From Maylandia zebra (lineage: Eukaryota > Chordata > Actinopteri > Cichliformes > Cichlidae): a DNA stretch of 64,000 nt. The notes beneath the pieces are model-generated. The model ran no database searches. It worked only from the letters and a program-made list of their open reading frames with translations, and was not told the origin of the DNA. This document shows positions 11,347-21,305 of the stretch, in pieces; positions within the stretch are counted from its first letter, which is position 1; every line of letters starts with the position of its first letter. Location of the stretch: contig NC_135170.1 in the NCBI RefSeq assembly GCF_041146795.1, positions 3,896,533 to 3,960,532 of the forward strand. Direction: 5' to 3'. The position numbers were made by a program, and so were the translations under genes.

Positions 11347-11714
11347 AGGACTTTACTGTGCTGTATAAAAGTTAGATTATTTGAGTTAACGCTGGCCTAG
11401 TACATAAAACCTGCACAAACTGAAGCTGATTCAGCTGATGTAACACATGACATCCAAAAACTGCTGATAATGGTGCTTACAACCAAACTGTTTTTTATTG
11501 CATTGCTCAACACCACAGTGCTGTTGACAGGAATTTCTCAGGCTAAAGCATTACTACTGCTGAGTGAAAACAACCTAAGAAATGTATTTTTATATACTTT
11601 TATATCAGCCTATTTATGTAAAAGTAGCTTTTTCAATGAAACCTTCAAGAATATCATCGCAGCAGAGGTATGTAACACACATTTGAAGATTATTCAGTGT
11701 GCTGCAGTCTCACA

Positions 11715-12090
11715 TACTTAATTCATCCATTCTCTTCTGCTTATCCTTTTTCATGGTTGCCTAGGACGGGCTTTTTCAGAGCCTATCCCAGGTGTCCCAA
11801 GAGGCAGGCTACACCCTGGACAGGTCGCTACTCTGTCGCAGGGCTAACACATAGACACAGACAACCATTCACACTCGCATTCAATTTAGAGTTTCGAACG
11901 AACCTATCCCCGCTAACTACATGTCTTTGGACTGTGGGAGGAAGCCGGAGTACCCGGACAGAACCCACGCAAACACACGGAGAACATGCAAACTCCACAC
12001 AGAAAGACCCTGGCCTGATGTCAGAATTGAACTCAGGACCTTGTTGCTTTGAGGCAGCCATCGTGACACCGTGCTGCCCTACCCCTGGAT
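11715..12090. repeat. Common fish interspersed repeat
   Basis: This element begins with ATTCATCCATTCTCTTCTGC and contains ACATGTCTTTGGACTGTGGG, AACATGCAAACTCCACACAG and a GAACTCAGGACCTTGTTGCT end. The pattern is widespread in teleost genomes. The open frames across it are shadows. It lies only in copy A of the ferritin duplication. Confidence 0.75.
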
Positions 12091-12287
12091 TTACTTACTT
12101 TAGTTGATCTGTACCAGGAACCCAAGAACTTCTTATTTGAGTTCTTTTTTCCTCTTGTTTCTGTACCAGCCAATCACCATCTCACTCAAGAAGGCATACT
12201 CATCTTAGACTATTTATTATCTTTATGCGCATCAGTATGTAAGCCTTTTGGCTTAACATGGCATTTCACACACAGTGGGAGTCATGC

Positions 12288-12484
12288 TTTCAGGTCCACA
12301 ATGAATGACCGTCTTCATGTCTGCGGACGACAAAACAGACGTGGAGACGGTCATTCATTGAGGACCTGAAAGTGGTCGATCTTTCATGGGACGAGGCTGA
12401 AGATGTGGCTGCAAATCGAGCTCGTTGATGATCCCTTGCCGCCCAATGCGCCATCTGGCGCAGGAGGAACCAAGTCTAAGTAAA
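12288..12484 (+). mobile_element. LINE 3' fragment with fold-back end and target duplication
   Basis: A 197-base insertion flanked by perfect 11-base direct repeats GGGAGTCATGC (12277-12287 and 12485-12495). Copy B of the duplication (about 18,595-18,620) has the uninterrupted site. The 3' part reads like the end of a LINE ORF2 (DLKVVDLSWDEAEDVAANRA..., stop TAA). The 5' part is an inverted repeat with 37-base arms (12287-12323 and 12336-12372, 3 mismatches). Confidence 0.7.
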
Positions 12485-12495
12485 GGGAGTCATGC

Positions 12496-13268
12496 AGACC
12501 AACAAGGCTCATCTTTAAAATATGTCTCAGAACAGGTTCGTTCTAAAACACACCAAAGGTATTCCAACAATTTTTTAGCATAGCTGCAAGAGTTTGAAAC
12601 CAGATAATATCACTATGTAACACATTCCTCAATCAAGGAAGCAGCACTTGTTTTCCATAGAAATCAGTTGTACTAAAAATATCACAGAATGAACTGAAAG
12701 TGTCAGAGCTATAAGTATGATGTGATGTTTCTGAGATATTATTACTGCTGCATTATGTGTATGTTGCATTTTATGTCTTAAGTGGACCTTCTTTTAAAAG
12801 TGTTTTTAACTATTTTATTTAATAACGGGCAGTTTGACCAACAGCGATACATCATAGTCATCATATTCATCCAGTTTGTAGCACTACTGTCCAGTCAGGA
12901 TCGGATAACCATAAGAGGCGTTTTCCATGAGCTCAGAAAAAACTTTAAAAATCTTTATATGTTTTAAGAAAAGGGAAATGTTCATTCTATAAAGAAAAAC
13001 ACAAATCAAGTAATTTCATCAGAAAATTTTAAATCATCACAAGTAGAAAAATGTGGTTTTCATTAGACAGCAGGGGTAAGAAAATAGTAAAAGAGTTAAC
13101 TAAATACAGTACTATAATGTACTTAAGTAGAAGTATAAAGTACTATAAATTAAATAAAAAAATTAAGTACACGTGCTTCCATGTTTGGAAAAGATACATA
13201 AGTACACTAACAGTAAACTTAATTACATGTCAGTTTTCAATGTAATTTAATTCATAAGTAAATTTGTA
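12496..13268. other. Intergenic, AT-rich duplicate flank
   Basis: Diverged counterpart of about 18,620-19,560. No exon or RNA gene was seen. Small open frames here are not supported. Confidence 0.4.
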
Positions 13269-13315
13269 AAATGTTCGCATCAGGTCAAATGAAATTTGAC
13301 CTGATGCGAACATTT
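13269..13315. repeat. Perfect 22-base inverted repeat with 3-base loop
   Basis: The arms 13269-13290 and 13294-13315 are exact reverse complements separated by GAA. Core: GTTCGCATCAGGTCAAAT. The corresponding part of copy B lacks it. It may be a small fold-back insertion. Confidence 0.9.
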
Positions 13316-13696
13316 GTGCTGGGTATGAACTTTCCGCACATTTCCTCAGTGATTAATTATAAATAAACCATTAATGTACTCAAAATTATTGCCTTGTTTT
13401 CATGATGGGTTTTTCTGTTTCTGCTTTTTTTTCCATTGTATGTTCCAACACTGCCAACCCAGCAGAAACCTCTGTTTCCATATGAGACAGCTTTTTTTCA
13501 CTTAGGTCTTATAACTACATGTTATCATCCTGCATGAGGATTTGTGAATGTTAGTAAAACGTTATCACAGTATAGACAACAATCTCATAGCTTAGTATTC
13601 TGTGAAAGGACATCACAGAGGTCAAGATAAGAAAGACGAGCTAAAGACAGATCCAGAGTCAGTTTCCTGTCAACACTGACCTAAAAACTATAAGAT

Positions 13697-13975
13697 GTCC
13701 AATCCAATCCATCTTTATTTATAAAGCACTTTCTGGGGTGGCTGTAGCTCAGGTGGCAGAGCAGGTCAGCCACTAACCAGAAGGTCGGTGGTTTGATCCC
13801 AGGCTGCCTCCTGGCTGCATGCCAAATATCCTTGGGCAAGATACTAACCCCGTGTTTGCCTACTGGTGGTGGTCAGAGGGCCCGGTGGCGCCAGTGTCCG
13901 GCAGCCTCGCCTCTGTCAGTGCGCCCCAGGGCAGCTGTGGCTACAACGTAGCTGCCATCACGAGTCTTATCTCTA
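13697..13975 (+). mobile_element. tRNA-derived SINE, mosaic with AFC-like body
   Basis: A tRNA-like head starts at about 13,737 with an A-box (TAGCTCAGGTGG) and B-box (GGTTTGATCCC). From about 13,856 to 13,972 the body is nearly identical to the AFC-like SINE at 40,155-40,262 (TGCCTACTGGTGGTGGTCAG). The two copies have different heads. A short 'ATTTATAAAGCACTTTC' tail fragment precedes it at 13,717-13,733. Confidence 0.75.
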
Positions 13976-14084
13976 AAGGCAGATCGTTCACAGTTTTGGA
14001 TCTGCTACAGGAAAAGCACGATCTCCTCGAGGTTTACGCTCAGTCCTGGGTACATTCAGGAGCAGCTGATCAGCTGACTTGAGA

Positions 14085-14480
14085 GAGCAGGTGAGTGTAT
14101 AAGGCTGTAGCAGCTAAGAGAGATAAGATGGGGCTAGGCCATGGAGGGCTTTAAAAGCAAATAAAAGAATTTTTAAATGAATCCTAAAATGAATGGGCAG
14201 CCAGTGAAGTGAAGCTAAAATAGGGCAAATGTATTCAAACGTTCAAGTGCCAGATAAAAGACGAGCTGCAGCATTTTGCACCCTCTGTAAACGAGTAATG
14301 TATGAATCACTGATCCCTATATAAAGTGCATTACAGTAATCCAGCTGAGTGCTAACATAGACGTGGATCACTGTCTCAAAGTGCTGCTGTGACAGCTGCC
14401 TGAGCTGCAAGAAGCTTGATTTTACAACTGCCTTAATCTGTCACGTTCAGAGTCCACTTTCAGCCCCAGGTTTGTGACAG
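14085..14480. repeat. Unclassified fish interspersed repeat
   Basis: It includes GCCATGGAGGGCTTTAAAAG, CAGCCAGTGAAGTGAAGCTA and CATTACAGTAATCCAGCTGA. These sentences recur in many fish genomes. No ends or coding domain were identified. Confidence 0.5.
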
Positions 14481-14746
14481 TTGGCTTATTATACTGGGCC
14501 AAGGTATCTAAATACACGTTGGAGGTCAAAAACCAAAAACATTCACCTCAGTTTTCTAGTCATTAAATCTGAAAAAGTTAAGAGTTAAGCTTTAATGTCA
14601 TCAAGACTCTGAAATAATGGCTGTATGGAATATGTGCCTTTTTCACTTTAACTTTATTAGTAATTAACATCGTTTCACATGTGTGGTTCTTGTCAATGTT
14701 GAAGCTACAATTAAATTATAATTTCCCACAAGGGACTCAAGAACCT

Positions 14747-14766
14747 ATGGAAGACCGTTTCCGCCA

Positions 14767-14807
<41 letters not shown>

Positions 14808-15059
14808 AATAACTCAACATTGAGTTATTTTCTCGAAATTTCGACATATTAACTCAAAATTTTGAGAAAAGCAACTCGAAATTTCGAGTTAGTGCTGCCA
14901 ATCAGTAATCTACGTGAATGACGTCATTTCCATTCACGTAGATTTTTGATTGGCAGAGCTAACTCGAAATTTCGAGTTATATTTCTCGAAATTTCGAGAA
15001 AATAACTAATTTCGAGTTATGGATACTAGCTTTTTTTTGTGGCGGAAACAGGCTTCCAT
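14747..15059. mobile_element. Palindromic hAT-type MITE with 8-bp target duplication
   Basis: Perfect 8-base direct repeats AAGAACCT flank it (14739-14746 and 15060-15067). Terminal inverted repeats of about 21 bases read ATGGAAGACCGTTTCCGCCA and, in reverse, ATGGAAGCCTGTTTCCGCCA. An A-run (from about 14,769) follows the left end. The interior is built of CTCGAAATTTCGAG palindromes and a central inverted repeat GCCAATCA...TGATTGGC around TGACGTCA. There is no coding capacity. Confidence 0.9.
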
Positions 15060-15067
15060 AAGAACCT

Positions 15068-15299
15068 GAAGCAATCTGGGTGTTATGAAAGAGGCATTTT
15101 GGTTCAACAACCTCACAGGATTTTTCCTCTTACACTTCCTGGCAGGGTAGAGAAATCCTGTAACAGTTTCTGAAATAGTTGGACCAGCCTATCTGACACC
15201 AAACTCCTTCTGAAGCCATTTGAACTGAAACACTATACTTAAATGCATTGTCTGTTGAATAGGCATACATCTGACAGAGCAGTTGATCTAAACTATAAT
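15068..15299. other. Spacer between MITE and copy B block
   Basis: No gene or repeat was recognised. The copy B duplication begins near 15,300. Confidence 0.4.
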
Positions 15300-15355
15300 A
15301 AAATGAGTCATGATAAGTGACTGATGCAGAGAGACCAAAGATCCAGCTCAAAAGG

Positions 15356-15361
15356 TTTATT
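15356..15361 (-). terminator. Polyadenylation signal, ferritin copy B
   Basis: AATAAA on the minus strand, at the position matching the signal of copy A, with slightly different neighbouring bases (GGTTTATTC against TGTTTATTA). Confidence 0.65.
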
Positions 15362-15596
15362 CAGATGAACAGATCAGAAACATTTCCAAATGTCAGACAG
15401 CTTAGAAGCAGAGCCATACCCTGATAACATCCATCGCTCCATGTGACATTTCACACAAACACCACAACATACAAGAACTGATGCCAGCTTTAAAGTGAGG
15501 AAATCAGGAAAGAAATCAGCTGGAGCAGAAGTGAGTTTACTTCAAAGCCTGTGTTGTTAACATGCTGACTCCAGGCTCACTTCTACGTCTCAGCAT

Positions 15597-16820
15597 TTAG
15601 CTCTTGTCACCCAGAGTGTGCTTGTCAAACAGGTACTCTGCCATCTTGTTGTTGTGGGCATCCATGCGGGTGAGGTTAGTGATGTGGTCACCCAGCTTCT
15701 TGATGGACTTCACCTGCTCATCCAGGTAGTGGCTCTCCAGGAAGTCACACAGCTGGGAAAACAAACTACAGTTAACATTTGATGATTTGTCAAACATACA
15801 CAGCATCAACTAGTTCAGTCTTTAACCCCAAACTCTTCCCTCCAACTCCCACTTACATGAGGGTCATTATGCTGAGAAGCCAGCTTGTGCAGGTCCAGCA
15901 GAGCCTGGTTGACATTCTTCTCCAGCTGCAGAGCACACTGCATGGCCTCCAGCCCGCTGCCCCACTCATCACGCTCTGGTTTCTGCACAACAAACAATTC
16001 TGTTAGAGACTGAACACTTGTTTTAAGCTCTGTGTACACATTACACACTAACGCTAACAACAAGAGAACAAGTGTCATAACACTGCTCATTAATCCCAGT
16101 TTCTGTGTTAGAGACACAGTCAGGTATGTCACAGCAGGACTGGTTCAGTTTGTACACACCTTGATGTCCTGGAGTAAGACGCGACCTCCTCTCTTGTTCT
16201 GGAAGGACAGCAGCTTGTCAGCGTGCTCCCTCTCCTCATGGCTGTTCTCCTTGAAGAAGTGGGAGAAGCCTGGCAGGGCCACATCATCACGGTCAAAGTA
16301 GAAGGCCTGACAAATCAGACACAGGTTATTAGTACACAGCACCAATTATTCTGCAAATACAGCATCGTGACAAACAGTTATGGAGACAGACATGATTCAT
16401 GATGGACAGTTCAGCTGGTTTAGACCGAGGTAACTGCTGAACTCGAGACTAAAGAAAAGCCAAACGAAGCACGACGCAGCATTTGGGTTTTTCGGTGATG
16501 TGTTTGGGGTGAAAATACACTCCGCATCTGGCAACCTGCCCAACTGTGATAAACAACCAACAAACGAGCTGCGACTGAAATCATGCATTACTGAAATTAG
16601 CAACAACATACCGGACTTTACATTTAACGACTACTCCGTTCTCTTTGTCTAGCATTAAGCTAATATAGCTTGAGACTAAGGTTATTACAGACATCAGCAT
16701 CACATGACGTGTTCTCACCATAGAAGTGTAGGTGTAAGACGCAAACAGCTCCATGTTCACCATCCGGTTGATGGCGGCCTCGCAGTCGCGGTGGTAGTTC
16801 TGGCGCACTTGGGACTCCAT
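15597..16820 (-). CDS. fth1: Ferritin heavy chain, copy B
   Basis: Coding exons: 16820-16719, 16306-16160, 15982-15857 and 15752-15597, 176 aa, identical in sequence to copy A. Exons and all three introns match A with a fixed 7,608-base offset. The seven ferroxidase ligands (Glu24, Tyr31, Glu58, Glu59, His62, Glu104, Gln138) are intact. It has its own TATA box, IRE and polyadenylation signal, so it should be a working gene rather than a processed copy. It makes the same cytosolic iron-oxidising cage subunit. The two loci may act as a dosage increase. The fish convention for naming paralogues (fth1a, fth1b) cannot be settled from this window. Confidence 0.97.
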
Positions 16821-16968
16821 TTCGGCTGGCGTTTCTTGTGCTTTTTATTAACAAAAACGGTGCAAAAATAAAGCTTCACGTCGACTTTATGTGTAGTGTT
16901 CAAGTAGAAAAGGGTTTTTCTTCCGAAGTGCAGAGTAGCTGAAATACAAAGCGGGACGAAGTCAAGAA

Positions 16969-16998
16969 GTTCCGTTCAAACACTGTTGAAGCAAGAAC
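16969..16998 (-). promoter_or_regulatory. IRE of ferritin copy B
   Basis: Same stem-loop as copy A, base for base: CAGTGT loop, bulged C and flanking GTTC/GAAC pairs. Iron-regulated translation through IRP1/2 is expected for both genes. Confidence 0.95.
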
Positions 16999-17048
16999 TC
17001 CTCAAAGATTTCTCCCCTGGTGTGAAACGGCACACTCGCGGGTCCCTG

Positions 17049-17056
17049 TATTTATA
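17049..17056 (-). promoter_or_regulatory. TATA box of ferritin copy B
   Basis: TATAAATA on the minus strand, at the same distance from the IRE as in copy A. The upstream TGACTCA, CCAAT and CACGTG motifs are also conserved, since the identical tract ends only at about 17,277. Confidence 0.75.
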
Positions 17057-17334
17057 CTCCACCGGAAGTGCTCGTGCAAGATGTGACGTATGTTTCCACC
17101 AATCACTGAGCCGGGGCGTCTGTACCAGCTGTGACTCACAGGATGAAGTTGCATTTTTTTCTCCTCCTGATTCGTAGAAATCTCATCATCCACTTTAATG
17201 TTTAATGTGACCTGCTGGGAGATAGTCACGTGCAATGACAAAGCATTTTCCGTAGTTCAACAGGTAACAAGCAACATATATAAGATATTTAACGATAAAT
17301 CTCAAAACGCGTAAAATCGCTTCTTTGTTTAATA

Positions 17335-17500
17335 CGTACAATGCTGTGCAAAAGTCTTGAGCCAAAGCTGATATTTCTTTTTCAAGTAGCCAGACCTCAA
17401 TAATTCCCAGTTCTGAAGGGCGTTTGAAGTTTTTATCTGGACAAGTTTTTTTAAACAAATGTTTTTTGCTTGTTTAATAAAGGGACTTAAGACTGATCTT
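17335..17500 (+). mobile_element. Tc1-like terminal fragment
   Basis: It begins with CAATGCTGTGCAAAAGTCTT, the terminus typical of the fish Tc1 family whose 3' halves lie at 10,975 and 45,235. No transposase remains. Confidence 0.5.
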
Positions 17501-20500
17501 TGAAACATTCAAGCCAAAAAGGCACAAAACCCAAAGGTTGACCCAATTGTGTCGATATATAACAGAAAACTTTTTAAATTGCATCTTTAGGCGCTTTGTT
17601 ACTTGCAGCCTGTCAATAAAACACATACTGTGTTTCCACTTCTTTTGTTGAATCAGTGAAAAATTCCAAAAACAACCTGTTTAGACGGGCATTTGTTCTA
17701 ACCAACAAGTACAAAAGAAGAACACTTTTGCATATTATTGTAGTTAATGGTTACATAAAAGCAGCATAAACTGAGGCAGAGTTACGCCATAAATCTAACA
17801 CGTGACATCCAAAAACTGCTGATAATGGTGTTTACAACCAAAGAGTTTCTTATTGCATTGCATTGCTCAACACCACAGCACTGTTGGCAGACATTACCAG
17901 CAATAGTAGAACCTCCCAGGCGGAAACATTACTACTGCTGGGTAACACAAAACGAAAACTAAGACATGTATACACATTTTTGTATTAGTCTGTTCATGTA
18001 AGAGTATCGTGTTAGATGAAACTTGTCCTTGAATAGTCTCACTGCAGCTGAGGTATAAGTGTAACACAACGTCACATACTCAATCCTTTCTATGTAAAGT
18101 GCATGTAGAAGTAAATCCACTCATGATATGTTTTTAATAGAAAGCCCAAAACACATACAGTAAGCTTTAATATTCATCTTCATGTAATCATAAATATCTC
18201 TTCTGTACGTTTATCTTTAACTTGACTTTGTCTTTACATCAAGTCAAGCACTACAAGACAACACCTACAGCGGTGTGAGCAGTACTTTTCCACTGTGCCC
18301 GAGAGACCTGCCAGTCTGAACAGGTGTGCTGGTAATCACGTGTTCCCAGCACGAGGACGGAGCCTGCATTTTCTTTGCTGCACCCTTTCAGCTTCATTTT
18401 CTAATAATAAAATGAATGAAAGAACATCACTAGACTTGCTTTTAAGCAGTTGAAATGACAGAGAAAGCCTACTGATCTACTCTTTCTTTCCCAGTGAATA
18501 ACTTCCACCATGTCTGCTTGTCTTAGAGTAATTGATACCTTCCTGCACACTAAGGAGAACATATGTAAGCCTTTTGGCTGAACGTGTCATTTCACACACA
18601 GTGGCAGTCACGTAGGCCGACACCGCTTGTCTCTAAAATATGTCTCAGAACAGGTTTAGTTCTCCTTATGATTTGCTGTAGTGTGTGATTTTAGCTGACA
18701 CGTAATGTACGAGAGTAAACAATACCTCTCTCAAACACATCAATGATATTGCAAAGGTTACATCTTATTAGTTTGACACATTTTAAATAGTGGTACAAAA
18801 TTATGGGTTTTTTTTCAAGGTACAAGAAGGAGATAGTTTTGTTACTCGCTATCTACACAGTATATATGTGTTTGCACATCTGTAAATAACTCTCCTGCCA
18901 CGATGTTGGAATTATAAAAGCAAATGCATGTAACAAATTCTAAGGACGGATTTATTGTAGGACAGACCATTAATCACACTGATGATTATTAGTTATGACT
19001 TGTGGAAACATGCGTGGGATTAAATAAGCGTTTCCTTCTTCTTACTTCGTTTTGAAAATGTTGTTGTTATTTTTTCCTTATGTTTCCTTTTGTTTGTTTG
19101 TGCTTTTTTTGTAGTTGCTGTTGTGTAATTTTAACATGTTCAAAATAAAGCCACATTACATTTTTAGCATAGTTGCAAGAGCTAGAGACATCATTACATA
19201 ACACATTCCTCAGTCAGAGAAGCAACACTTGTTTTTCCAGAGCGTCAGAGCTACAGGTGTTACATATGATGCATTTATACCTGTAGACGTTTAAGTTGGA
19301 GCTGTTTTAACTGTTTTATTTGCCAATGGGCACAGCAATCATCATATTCTATAAGATTTGTCAGTAGCGGCGCTGTCCAATCAGGACCATGTACTAATAA
19401 GAGACATTTTCCATGACCTCAGAAAAAAAATCTTAAAACACCTCTACATATATTTCAAGATAAAGGAAAATGGATTCAGAAAAACATAAAGGTGTTAATT
19501 TTGTCAGAGTATTCAGAATCAGTGGAGAAATTTGTAGTTTTTGGTACGGAGCAAGGGTAAGAAAACTGCAATCTGAAAAGTTATAAAACTGTTAAATAAA
19601 TAATGACCTGAGTAAAGACACCAGTTCCTGTGTCATATTAAGAAATAAGGAAGTAGACATAAAAAGTTCCATAAAATGAAAAAAATCAAATACATGTTGT
19701 ATTTAATGCCAGCCCAATAGATAGCTTTGTGTTCACATGGCTTTTATGTCACTCAAGTCTTATAACTAAATTTCATCCTGCAGTAAAAATGATTGTTAAT
19801 AAAAGGCTTTCACAGTATAGAGACAACAATCACATAAGTTAGTGTTCTGTGAAAATGGAGGAACCACAGAGCTGAAAGGAAGGAAGGACGAGCTAAAGAC
19901 AGATCCACAGTCACTGCTCACTTATCATTGTACTAAAAAGCACTGTAAGCTGTCCTGTGTTGACTGTACTTCACCAACACCTGCAACAACACATAAGCAC
20001 TCGTCATCAAGTGGCTACACTTGCTTTGTTTTCCACTCTCATGCTTAACAAAGATGACAGAGCAGTTCAGACAGCAGCTTTGCCATCTTTATTTTGTGCA
20101 CTCTCGTGTAAGACGATGAGTCCGGGTTGTACCATCAGGTTCAGCTGAGTGTTGTGCGATGTCATCGCTGTGAGTCAGCATTCTGCAGCCGCCAGCACCC
20201 GTCTTCCTTTTTCTCTGTTCTGCTTTTGTTGTCACAGGGCTGTGAGAGGGAGGACACCTCGTGATCGCATCTCATTGTACGTTTACCTCAGTGCTCTGCT
20301 GGATGGGACCGGTTTGGAAAAACGAACAAGGAACAGAAAGTGTGAACGAAGGAACCAAAAGTGTACTTGAGTTACCGAAACTGTTTTTGACCAGTTATCT
20401 GTGTGAACTAGTAGTAATTAACGAAAAGAACTGTATTCATACTTTCTCATGTTTGTTAGGTACATTTGTTCAACTCATGTAGGCATGTAGACGTGGTGAA

Positions 20501-20749
20501 GATGGTTCGCTGATGTTCAAACCGAGGATCAGAAAATGTGATTTACTCTGAATGTGGCACGGCTGTTGGTGTCAGACTGGCTGGTCCGAGTATTCCTGAA
20601 GCTGCTGACCTGCTGGGATGTTTCCAACCAAGGTTTACTTAAAGGAAAGAAGATATACAGTGAGCTGCAGTTCTCTGGGTTAAAATGCCATGTTGGTGTC
20701 AGAGGTCAGATGAGAAAAGTCAAACTGCTTGAAGTTGACAGTAAAGCAA
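17501..20749. other. Intergenic, no gene seen
   Basis: The first part is diverged duplicate flank. After about 19,970 it is unique sequence. Plus-strand open frames at 19,842-20,482 overlap one another, lack family resemblance and show no convincing splice structure, so I do not call a gene. Confidence 0.4.
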
Positions 20750-21150
20750 CAGTAATTCAAATAATCACTTGCAGAATAATATCTCCGAACACCCAGCATG
20801 TCAACCCTTGAGCTACAGCAGCAGCAGACCACACCAGGTGTCACTCCTGTCAGCTAATAACAGGAAACTGAAGCTAAAGTTTTTGATGCATGCATCCAGC
20901 AGGATAAACTATTTCACAAAGCTCAGGTCATCGCAAACTGGTTTCCTGAGCATGACAGTGAGTTCACTGCACTCAATATCAATCCAGTCGAGCACCTTTA
21001 GGATGTGGAGGAATGGGAGACTAGCATCATGGACGTGCAGCTGACAAACCCATCGTGTCACATGGGCCAAAGTGTCTGAGGCTTGTTTCCTGCACCTTGT
21101 TGAATCTGAAGAAGTAGAGATGTTCTGGAGACAAAAGGGGGCCGAGTGTA
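20750..21150 (+). mobile_element. Tc1-like transposase remnant
   Basis: The sequence follows the 3' half of the fish element also seen at 59,755-60,830: AGCAGGATAAACTATTTCAC, AAACTGGTTTCCTGAGCATG, then a GAGCACCTTTAGGATGTG block. In intact copies these encode QQDN...HKAQ and IEHLWDV. Indels and a stop show it is dead. Confidence 0.7.
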
Positions 21151-21234
21151 TATCACCAACTCACAACGGTTGCCTCGAGGCACTTTTACAAAGGAAAAAC
21201 GCTACAATAAGAGAGAAAACTCTAACAATCAGAA

Positions 21235-21305
21235 GCACTTGGATACAGTGGAAAGAAAGAACTCCCTTTTAACAGGAAGAGACCTCCAGCAGAACCAGGA
21301 TCACA
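21235..21305. repeat. Fragment of the 39.7-kb interspersed repeat
   Basis: AACTCCCTTTTAACAGGAAG followed by AGACCTCCAGCAGAACCAGG matches 39,815-39,855. Only this core is present. Confidence 0.7.

Larger units (their letters stand above)
7703..13700. repeat. Ferritin tandem duplication, copy A block
   Basis: This block is homologous to 15,300-19,970. From about 7,900 to 9,669 the two copies keep a constant offset of 7,608 bases and read the same throughout the parts I compared. Beyond 9,669 homology continues but is strongly diverged. Matching landmarks are ATCCAAAAACTGCTGATAAT (11,450 and 17,807), AAGCCTTTTGGCT (12,241 and 18,567) and GAGCTAAAGACAGATCCA (about 13,640 and 19,890). Copy A has extra insertions: Rex1-like, Tc1-like, an interspersed repeat and a LINE tail. 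Confidence 0.85.
15300..19970. repeat. Ferritin tandem duplication, copy B block
   Basis: Homologous to 7,703-13,700. The part from about 15,510 to 17,277 appears identical to copy A including introns. The rest (17,278-19,970) is only patchily similar. Copy B lacks the four insertions found in A, so it is shorter and shows the empty sites. Confidence 0.85.

Noticed and set aside
13741-13810. Possible tRNA gene
   Set aside because: A- and B-box-like sequences are present, but the cloverleaf is not sustained and the sequence runs straight into a SINE body. It is a tRNA-derived SINE head.
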